Origin: Gammaproteobacteria bacterium
Lineage (GTDB): Bacteria > Gemmatimonadota > Gemmatimonadetes > Longimicrobiales > Gaopeijiaceae
Reading direction: 5' to 3'
Length of the DNA: 64,000 bases
Assembly (NCBI GenBank): GCA_028819075.1
Contig: JAPPMM010000059.1
Span: 78,023 to 142,022, forward strand
The notes below the pieces were generated by a model. The model did no database searches and was not told where the DNA came from. It saw nothing but the letters and a program-made list of their open reading frames with translations. This document shows, one piece after another, positions 57,501-64,000 of this stretch (position 1 is its first letter; each line of letters starts with the position of its first letter). Both the position numbers and the translations under genes were made by a program.

Positions 57501-57731
57501 CGATTCCTCGATCTCCCCGGGCGTCGCGCCGGGATAAACGACGAGGACCTGGACTTGATCCAGGGACAGTTCGGGAAGGATCTCCTGAACCAGGTTTCTC
57601 GCTGCCGCCAGGCCCGCGAGGAGCAGAAACAGCATGAGCACGTTCGCCGCCACGCTGTTTCGGGCCATGAAGGCGATCGGCCCGGCGCGGCCGCCGGTCA
57701 GGTTCGGCTGATCCGCCCCTTCAGGGGTCAA
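54540..57731 (-). CDS. RND-family efflux transporter permease
   Basis: The protein (1063 residues from TTG 57731) has the RND layout of an N-terminal helix, large periplasmic domains and two groups of membrane helices. The proton-relay region LALGIVVDDAIVVGESVF is typical and carries the paired Asp residues. It belongs to the AcrB/CusA/HAE superfamily; the substrate is unknown. TTG 57731 gives an N-terminus (GPIAFMARNSVAANVL) like that of relatives; ATG 57668 would shorten it slightly. No adaptor (HlyD/MFP) or TolC gene adjoins it. Confidence 0.9.
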   Translation of the reverse strand: MTPEGADQPNLTGGRAGPIAFMARNSVAANVLMLFLLLAGLAAARNLVQEILPELSLDQVQVLVVYPGATPGEIEESIVTKIEEQIRGVEGLDRVEATASEGFGSVIAQFKSGTDVDRAISEVKAEVDRIITFPEEAERPQVREITSRQNVIRLLVHGDVPERALKELAYEIEEGISSLPEVSLAEVSGARPYEVSIEVPVSRLRALGLTLEDVAMAVRQGSMELSAGRISDGENEILVRTLGRNYDQGDFEDIIVLTRSDGTSVRLNEIATVRDGFADTDLSVRYNGRRAVGIDVYRASNEKVLEIAEAVRQYLAGEVLPALPPGVEVEIWKDDSVEVSGRLGLMIENALLGLALVLLALTLFLEVRLALWVAIGLAVSFIGAFLFMEFLGVSVNMFSLMALVLALGIVVDDAIVVGESVFTQRERGVGGVAAAIQGTRRVSAPVIFSVLTTVTAFSALLTAPGPQGELGRPIPLVVITVLLISLVESLLVLPNHLAHLPAPGASREGWLSGRLNRVRGRVDALLKRVVDGPLDRGLRLSVDQPGIVLASAAGLLVLTMAVVNAGVVPNQFLTPIEGEVVSANLEMPVGTPGERTSAVAAQLEAAGHRAVERISRERDADADPLEVGVAVTVGQSAALYDPLGGNAVEAARGHLGAVQFKLIDWERHDIAPSTFERLWREEVGVLPSARSLSISSNLITLGLPVHFELSHPDPERLAVIADEFVTELNGIDGVFDVRSNPDEGFRELQLELKPAARTLNLTVGHFASQVRSAFFGAEALRVQRGREDVGVFVRLPEDERDSAVDVERYLVRTPGGEVPLGQVASAGFARSAATIHRMDGRRAVTVTADVDPVLATGQQVNRSLEEGILERLSAEDRLFEHTYGGQRKQQEEANADLSRSLFLALLVMYALMAIPFGSYTQPLIILAAVPLGVIGAVAGHMLLGLSLGIWSMYGLIGVSGVVVNDSLMMIKFINDLKASGLPVRDAIVAGAKDRFRAILLTSVTTFVGVAPLVFETSTHAQHLVPLAASVGFGVLIATALLMLVIPALLMAQHLIVAGRAARA

Positions 57732-58017
57732 GGGCCACCTGCTCGCTTCCCGCGAGGCCCAAGCCCTTCCGGAGGCAGGTCTGATCCATGGCGCATGCGG
57801 GATGCCTACGCGAGAGGTGACGGGGAAGACTCCCACCCCCTGCAAGAGAACCATGACACCAGCCGCAATCAAGAAGCGCGTCGTCCATGCGGCGTCCTGC
57901 GTGGGGGAAAGCGTCGGCGGCCAGCCAGGCAAGGGTGGCGGGAGGACTAGGTTTCCGAGGCTGCACGCTGTAGGCTGACTGCAACCCACCCAGTCCCGCC
58001 CCGGGGGAGGCAGTCAG

Positions 58018-60693
58018 ATGGTTCTTCGCGTTCGTCCACGCAGAGCGCTCCGCCTGTTCGCGGCCATTGTTGTCACGGCGACCTCCATTTCGGTCTTCGG
58101 CACGCCCGCGCGCGCCCAACTTACCTCGCCCATCGAACTGACCACCCTCTCCGTGCCGCGCTTCGACATCATCCCTTCCCCCATCGAACTCACCGGCCCG
58201 GTGCGTCCCGGGGAGTACCTCGGCGTGGTCGGCCCGCGCGCGGCGTGGCTGGGGCTCGAGACCGGTGAAGCCGAACTGTGGGTGCATCCGCTGAAGGTCG
58301 GAAACGGCTTCCGCCTGAGCTTCACCACGCCCCGCTATGGCGCTCCGATCCCCGGGGGCCAGGTGGCGCGCACGGTGCACGTGCGGCCCGAGCTGGCGAC
58401 CATCACCTACAGCCACGCTGCCTTCCAGGTGCGCCAGCACATCCTCGCGCCCGCGGACACGGCCACGTCCGGCCTCCTCGTGCTGCTGGAGGTCGACACC
58501 CCCGAGCCGCTCGAGATCGTCGCCGAGTTCGAGCCCGTGCTGAACTACATGTGGCCGGGCTCGCTGGGCGGACAGTACGCGTACTGGGATGCCGAGCGGC
58601 GCCTGTTCGTCCTCTCCGAGAGCCTGCAGACCCGCAACGCGGTCGTGGGGTCGCCGTGGGCGACCAACTCGGTGGAGCATCCGGCGCACCAGTTGGGCGA
58701 GGCGCCCCGCACGATGGTGATTCCGGTCGATCCGGAGCGGGCGGGGCGAGAGTTCATCCCCATCGCGGTCGCGGCCGGCACCGGCCCCCGCGAGACCGTC
58801 TTCGAGAGCTACCGCGAGCTCATCGCGAACGCCGAGGGGCTCTATTACGACAAGCGGTTGTGGGCCGGTCGCGCGCTCGCGTCCACCGTCTCGGTCGAGA
58901 CCCCCGATGCCGAACTGGATCTCGCGCTCGAGTGGGCCAAGATCAACCTGGAGGAACAGCGGGTGTGCAACCCGGATCTGGGGTGCGGCTTCGTCGCCGG
59001 CTGGGGGTTGTCGCGCAACGGCACCCGCCCCGGTTTCGGCTGGTTCTTCGGCGGCGATGCGGCCATCAACACCTTCGCCATGGACGCGCTGGGCCAGTGG
59101 GATCTGGTGGCCGAGGAGCTGGCGTTTCTCGCCCGCTACCAGCGCGCCGACGGCAAGATCACCCATGAGATTTCGCAGGCCGCCGCGCACATCGACTGGT
59201 TCGACTCCTACTCTTACGCCTATTACCACGCCGACACCACGCCCTACTGGATGCTCGCGCTGTACGAGTACTGGCGGGCCAGCGGCGACGACGAGCTGGT
59301 GCGCGAGCTCTGGCCGGCCTACCGGCGCGCGTGGGAGTGGTGCCTGACCGCCGAGACCGACGGCGACGGCATCATCGAGAACACGGTGGGCGGTCTCGGC
59401 GCGGTCGAGGTGGGGGGGCTGGGGGAGGCCATCCACCAGGACATCTACCTCGCCGCGGTCTGGGTCGCGGCCCTCCAGGGGACGCGCGTGCTGGCGGAAC
59501 ATGTGGGTGACGGGGAGGTCGGGGCGGTTGCGGCCCGTCTGGCGCCCGAGGCACGAAGAACGCTCAACGAGGCCTACTGGCGGGAAGCGGAGGGGCACCA
59601 CGCCTTCGCGATCCTCCGCGGGGGCGGCACCAACGACAACCTCACCGTGTGGCCCGCCACGGCGGCCTCGTTCGGCCTGCTCGACGATGAACGGGCACGC
59701 TCCACCCTGTTCAGGATCGCCGGCGACCGGGTGTCGTCAGACTGGGGTGCGCACATGCTCTCGACGGAGAGTGACCTCTATGACCCGCTCCAGTACAACA
59801 TGGGCACCGTCTGGCCCTTCGTGACCGGTTTCGCGGCGTGGGCCCAGTACCGCTACCGCCGTCCCTGGGCAGGCTTCCACCTGATGGACGCGGTGAAACA
59901 GATGACCTTCGACTGGGCGTTGGGACGCCATCCGGAACTGCTGTCCGGCAGCTTCTACCAGCCTCTGGACCAGACCGTGCCGCACCAGTTCTTCGCGACC
60001 TCGATGCTCGTCACGCCCCTGCTGCGAGGCGTCTTCGGGTGGCAGCCGGACGCGCCGCGGGGGCGGGCCCGGCTCGCACCCCAGCTGCCCCCGGACTGGC
60101 CGACGGCCACGATCCGCGGACTGCGCGCCGGGAACACGACCCTGGACGTGGAGATTCGCCAGAACTGGAACTCCGCCGGTGGCGAGCAGCGAGCGATCAT
60201 CCGCTGGCGAGGTCCCCGGCTGGATCTCGAATTCGTTCCCGACGTGCCCGTCGGAGCCCGCAACCCGTCGATCACGGTGGATGGCGTTCCGGCGCCCTCC
60301 GGGGGGGCCGTCCGCGTCCAGGTTGGCAGCGACGCATCCGGAGCCGGGGGTGCCGAAACCGAAGCCATGGACCAGGACGATGTTGCCGAGATCGTGGTGC
60401 GCTGGGAGGGCGGGCTGGCGGTGGCCCCGCCGCGCATCGACCTGGAGCCGGGTCAGCGCAGAACGGGCCTGCGGATCATCGACCTGGTGGCCGACGACGA
60501 CGGTTGGCTGCTCACTCTCGAAGGCTCGCCGGGACGCGACTACGATGTTGAGCTTTTCGGCACCCTGATCGACGCCGCCGCGACCGATGCCACGGCGATC
60601 GTATCCGGCCAATCGGATAATACCATCCGCGTGAGCTTCACCGGCGACGCGGGCCGCGCCACTACTGTGGTCAGGCTTACCCCGACGCCATGA
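58018..60693 (+). CDS. Exported glycoside hydrolase, amylo-alpha-1,6-glucosidase-like
   Basis: The 891-residue protein has a signal peptide (residues 1-33, ending ARAQL), an N-terminal beta domain and a large helical barrel. The barrel contains WFFGGDAAINTFAMDALGQW, like the active-site helix of debranching and GH15/GH63-type (alpha/alpha)6 enzymes, and DPLQYNMGTVWPFVTG. A C-terminal beta domain follows (about 690-885). It probably trims alpha-glucosidic chains outside the cytoplasm; exact specificity is uncertain. GGGGGAGG lies before the ATG. Confidence 0.82.
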   Translation: MVLRVRPRRALRLFAAIVVTATSISVFGTPARAQLTSPIELTTLSVPRFDIIPSPIELTGPVRPGEYLGVVGPRAAWLGLETGEAELWVHPLKVGNGFRLSFTTPRYGAPIPGGQVARTVHVRPELATITYSHAAFQVRQHILAPADTATSGLLVLLEVDTPEPLEIVAEFEPVLNYMWPGSLGGQYAYWDAERRLFVLSESLQTRNAVVGSPWATNSVEHPAHQLGEAPRTMVIPVDPERAGREFIPIAVAAGTGPRETVFESYRELIANAEGLYYDKRLWAGRALASTVSVETPDAELDLALEWAKINLEEQRVCNPDLGCGFVAGWGLSRNGTRPGFGWFFGGDAAINTFAMDALGQWDLVAEELAFLARYQRADGKITHEISQAAAHIDWFDSYSYAYYHADTTPYWMLALYEYWRASGDDELVRELWPAYRRAWEWCLTAETDGDGIIENTVGGLGAVEVGGLGEAIHQDIYLAAVWVAALQGTRVLAEHVGDGEVGAVAARLAPEARRTLNEAYWREAEGHHAFAILRGGGTNDNLTVWPATAASFGLLDDERARSTLFRIAGDRVSSDWGAHMLSTESDLYDPLQYNMGTVWPFVTGFAAWAQYRYRRPWAGFHLMDAVKQMTFDWALGRHPELLSGSFYQPLDQTVPHQFFATSMLVTPLLRGVFGWQPDAPRGRARLAPQLPPDWPTATIRGLRAGNTTLDVEIRQNWNSAGGEQRAIIRWRGPRLDLEFVPDVPVGARNPSITVDGVPAPSGGAVRVQVGSDASGAGGAETEAMDQDDVAEIVVRWEGGLAVAPPRIDLEPGQRRTGLRIIDLVADDDGWLLTLEGSPGRDYDVELFGTLIDAAATDATAIVSGQSDNTIRVSFTGDAGRATTVVRLTPTP

Positions 60694-60920
60694 GCGTCGG
60701 CTGACGCAGACTCGCGCCAACGCCTGCGTCGCCCCGCGAGCCCGCCGACTCGGCCGGTTCAGGGCCGTTCAGCACCTCCATCGTGCCGAGTTCCCTGTGC
60801 ACCAACCTCCTCGCAACCCGTGCGGTAGAGCCTCGCGCAACGTATTAGTTATAGGCTAGGGAGCGGTGTGTGCCTGCCGACACGCAGCGGGCCTGCTCCA
60901 GACGGTCTCAGAGGCGGCGC

Positions 60921-63363
60921 ATGAAGAGACTCTCCGAGAGTTCGGTTCTCCTCGCAACGTGGTCCCTGGCCAGCCTTGGCCTGCTTGTGGGCAGCGGCAC
61001 TTCCAATGCCGTTGGAACTGCGTCACTCGACGTCGGTTTTGGCGCCCCCCACGCGACCGAGCCCGTTTCCACTCCCTCCCCCGCCCCGCCGTCCCCCGCG
61101 CTCACGGCCGTCGTCCAGCAGTACTGCGTGGTCTGCCACAACGACGCGCTCCTCACCGGCAACCTCTCTCTGCAGCACTTCGCCGTGGAGGCCGCCACAG
61201 AGGAGCGGGAGACCGCGGAAAAGATGATCCGCAAGCTTCGCGCGGGGATGATGCCGCCGCCCGGGATTCCGCGCCCGTCGGCCGATACCCTGCTGTCGCT
61301 GGTGGAGACGCTGGAATCCTCCGTCGACGAGGTCGCCAGCGCGCTCCCCAATCTGGGCACGCGGCGGTTTCAGCGGCTCAGCCGGCCCGAATACGAGCGC
61401 GTCATCCACGAACTCCTGGGACTCGAGGTGAACGCGGACAACTGGCTTCCCGAGGATCTGCTGGTGGGGAGCTTCGACAACATGTCCGCCGCCCAGGGCC
61501 TCTCGACCACCCTGCTGGACTCCTACCTGAAGGCCGCCATCGACGTCAGCCGGCTCGCCATCGGAAACCCGCAGGCCCTGTCCTCCACCACCAAGCACCG
61601 CAACCCCCTCGAGGTGTCGCAGCACGCGTGGGAGCAGGTCGAGGGAGCGCCCTTCGGCACCCGGGGCGGGATGGTGGTGACGCACGACTTCCCGGCGGAC
61701 GGCGAGTACGTCTTCCGGGTGGAGACGGAGTTCGGCAGCGGCAACCAGGTCGCCGCCGAGGACATCGACATCTCCATCGACGGGGAACCGGTCGCGCTGC
61801 TCAGGCTCGAGTACAACGCCGTGCGCACCGTGCCCGCCATCGAGACCGAACCGATTTTCGTGCGGGCTGGCCAGCGCAAGGTGTCGGCCGCCTTCGTCAA
61901 CAGTCATCGAGGGACCCTACGAGGACCGCTTCAGCCCGGCCGCCTGGTCGGCCGCGGGGACGGCGGGAGGCAGCTACGGGGTAACGGGCCTTACGCACCT
62001 GAAGGAGTTGCTCATCACCGGCCCGGCCAATGTCTCCGGGGTGGGACAGACCGAGAGTCGGCAGCGCATCTTCACCTGCCGTCCATCCGCCCCCGGGGAA
62101 GCTCGTCCCTGCGCGCAGTCGATCCTGTCGCGGCTCGCCACGCGCGCCCACCGCCGGCCGCCTTCGTCCGACGACATCGCCGACCTGATGCGCTTCTACG
62201 ACGCGGCGGCGGCCGACGAGGGCTTCGAGGCCGGGGTGCAGATGGGTCTGCAGGCGATTCTGGTGTCCCCGGAGTTCGTCTTCCGGCTGGAGCGCGAGCC
62301 CGCCGACACCCGGCCCGGCGAGGGCTACCCCCTGAGCGACATCGATCTCGCCACCCGGCTCTCCTTCTTCCTGTGGGCGACGGTGCCCGACGAGGAGCTG
62401 CTGGAGGTGGCGGGGAGCGGCCGGCTTTCGGCACCGGAGGTCCTGGAGGCGCAGGTCGAGCGCATGTTGCGGGATCCGCGCTCCGAGACCCTGGCCACGC
62501 GCTTCGCCCACCAGTGGCTGAGGCTGCAGGACGTGGGCAAGGTGTGGCCGGAGTCCTACCTCTACCCGGACTTCTCGCAGCAGTTGGCCGGAGCCATGGT
62601 GCGGGAGACCGAGCTGCTCTTCGACTACCTGGTTCGGGAAGACCGGAGCCTGCTCGAACTGCTCGATGCGAACTACTCCTTCCTCAACTGGCGGCTCGCG
62701 CGGCATTACGGGATCGAGGGCGACTTCCAGGGCGACGATTTCCGCCTCGTGCGGTATCCGGACGGTCGCCGCCGAGGCGTGCTCGGCCACGGGAGCGTGC
62801 TGCACCTCACATCCATGTCGGGCCGCACCTCGCCCGTGCTGCGCGGCAAATGGGTGATGGAGGTGCTGATGGGGACGCCTCCGCCGCCCCCTCCACCCAA
62901 CGTCCCGACCCTTGAGGGCAGCCCGGACGCCGACGGGGACCGCATCCTGACGACGCGCGAGCGCATGGAGTTGCATCGCTCGAGCCCCGTGTGCAGTTCC
63001 TGCCACAACTTCATCGACCCCATCGGCCTCGCGCTCGACAACTTCGACGTCACGGGACGCTGGCGGGTGCGTGAGAACATGGCCCCGCTCGACACCCGCG
63101 GCACCTTCTACGACGGCACCGCCCTGAGCTCGCCCGGAGATCTGGCCGCGGTGCTCCTCAAGCGTCCGATCCCGCTCGTGCGCAACTTCACCGAGCATCT
63201 GTTCGCGTATGCGATCGGGCGGCCCGCCGACCATCTCGATCAGCCGACCATCCGCGCCATCACGCGGGCAGCGGCGGCAAGCAGCTACAGCATCTCGTCG
63301 ATTGTGCTGGGAGTCGTACGGAGCGCTCCCTTCCGCATGCGACAAACGCAGGAGGTTCAATGA
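60921..63363 (+). pseudogene. DUF1587/DUF1592/DUF1588/DUF1585 c-type cytochrome, broken by one frameshift
   Basis: Two frames encode consecutive parts of one protein. The first, from ATG 60921, has a signal peptide, a heme site CVVCH and a DUF1587 domain (RRFQRLSRPEYERVIHELLG) up to about 61901. The second continues from about 61906 (IEGPYEDRF, then DUF1592, DUF1588 with a second heme site CSSCH, and DUF1585) to 63363. The change of frame lies within 61899-61906 and equals one extra base or two missing bases. It may be a natural pseudogene, a base-call error, or recoding. Its stop overlaps the TonB receptor start as ATGA. Confidence 0.78.
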
Positions 63364-64000
63364 GAGAGTCCACGTCTGCAACCAGTCACCGCCCGACCTG
63401 GATGGCGCTCCCGGTCATTGGCCGCGCCGCCGTTCTGGCCCTCGCCCTTGTGTGGTCCCTCCCGCTGGCGGCCCAGCAGGGGCGGATCACCGGGCTCGTC
63501 ACCAACGCCGCCACCGGGCAGCCCATCTCCTCGGCACAGGTCTTCCTGCCCGAGTTGAACGTCGGCGCGCTCTCCGCGTCGAACGGCCGCTACCTCCTGC
63601 TGGGGGTCAACGTCGGCACCCATACGGTGCGCGTCGAGCGCATCGGCTTCGCGGCGGCAACCGTGGAGGTCACCGTTGCGGTCGACCAGTCCGTCGAGGC
63701 CAACTTCCAACTCCAGGAGGTGGCCCTGAACCTGGACGAGATCGTGGTGACCGGAACCGGCGCGCCCACGCAGCGGCGCCGCCTGGGACAGACCATCACC
63801 TCGGTCACGGCCGACGAACTCGCGATCGCGCCCATCACCAGCCTCTCCGACGCGCTGGTCGGACGCCTTGCCGGGGCCCGCGGCCTGATCTCGGGTGGTC
63901 AGACCGGCGCCGGCAGCGCGATCACGCTCCGGGGCACGTCGAGCATCAGTATCCATGTCAAGCGGAAGCCGCTTTTCTTGGTAGAGACCTGCCTCGCGGC
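63360..64000 (+). CDS. SusC/RagA-type TonB-dependent receptor, N-terminal part
   Basis: The frame starting at ATG 63360 gives a signal peptide (ending LPLAAQQG), a carboxypeptidase-like regulatory domain (GRITGLVTNAATGQPISSAQV), a TonB-type LDEIVVTGTG box and the start of the plug domain (VTADELAIAPITSLSDALVGRLAG). It would import glycans or other nutrients across the outer membrane. The last 15-17 codons (about 63950-64000) no longer match the usual RGTSSIS-x-VDG continuation. The frame is open at the window end, so the protein is incomplete here. Confidence 0.88.
   Translation, partial: MRESTSATSHRPTWMALPVIGRAAVLALALVWSLPLAAQQGRITGLVTNAATGQPISSAQVFLPELNVGALSASNGRYLLLGVNVGTHTVRVERIGFAAATVEVTVAVDQSVEANFQLQEVALNLDEIVVTGTGAPTQRRRLGQTITSVTADELAIAPITSLSDALVGRLAGARGLISGGQTGAGSAITLRGTSSISIHVKRKPLFLVETCLA

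Noticed and set aside
57732..57989. N-terminal extension of the RND protein to 57989
   Set aside because: The added residues match no RND N-terminus; TTG 57731 or ATG 57668 gives a normal one.
60870..62915. One long 681-residue frame
   Set aside because: After about 61901 this frame loses family similarity, while the next frame takes over with DUF1592 onwards.

Overview
This 64 kb window is GC-rich, densely packed bacterial chromosome with no rRNA, tRNA, CRISPR array, phage or transposon that I can see. The gene content points to a Gemmatimonadota-type bacterium: paired M16 peptidases, a SusC/RagA-type TonB receptor, a DUF1587/DUF1592/DUF1588/DUF1585 cytochrome, an S9 peptidase, an archaeal-type CcmE, menaquinone methylation and repeated -AQ- signal-peptide ends. 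This placement is inferred from content, not tested. No gene-free stretch exceeds 300 bases. The longest are 57732-58017, 30710-30939, 60694-60920 and 45018-45214, and apart from the ribosome-binding site noted at 45022-45027 I see nothing definite in them.

Layout. 1-4844 (minus) is a cytochrome c maturation operon, ccmE-ccmF-zinc-ribbon CcmI-like protein-ccmA-ccmB-ccmC, with ccmC cut by the window edge. 4944-10937 (minus) holds dtd-maf-glpK and then glmM and glmS (amino-sugar and wall precursor supply). 11077-18993 (plus) holds a transsulfuration-type PLP enzyme, an M48 peptidase, purD, a YbjQ-like protein, and a coupled fpg-M16-M16 set. 19026-24256 holds a menaquinone methyltransferase facing an ECF sigma factor, followed by a double zinc-finger anti-sigma-like protein, a bactofilin-like membrane protein, a beta-repeat envelope protein and a small membrane protein. 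24281-30709 (minus) holds Fe-S assembly genes (NFU, ApbC) and a surface-glycan or lipid set (GT2 glycosyltransferase, YfhO-like, flippase-like). 30940-33428 (plus) is pruA-proC, which handle pyrroline-5-carboxylate. 33466-45017 (minus) is a long co-directional run: a selenoprotein, homocysteine methyltransferase, threonine aldolase, lepA, a ROK kinase, a PfkB kinase, a STAS+HATPase protein with a STAS-like partner, a second transsulfuration enzyme and a penicillin-acylase-family hydrolase. 45215-47049 (plus) is a TPR-like protein and pfkA. 47080-53206 (minus) is a membrane MutS-like ATPase, an S9 peptidase and a cytochrome P450. 53302-64000 contains a kynureninase-like enzyme, an RND pump with no visible adaptor, a glycoside hydrolase, a frameshifted multidomain cytochrome and the start of a TonB receptor.

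The two strongest observations concern translation. First, the ArsC/Spx-like gene at 44655-45017 has an in-frame TGA at the first position of a CxxC-type redox motif. It is followed by a 7-bp hairpin with a G-initiated loop at bacterial SECIS distance, so it is very probably a selenoprotein (UTSC). Second, at least three genes (fpg, the flippase-like gene, the penicillin acylase) appear to start at CTG. Each CTG has a Shine-Dalgarno sequence and gives exactly the N-terminus the family needs, and two of them sit in CTGA overlaps equivalent to the ATGA, GTGA and TTGA overlaps used by the neighbouring genes. The ccm operon also looks like the variant System I in which CcmE carries CXXXY instead of the heme-binding histidine and no ccmH is present.
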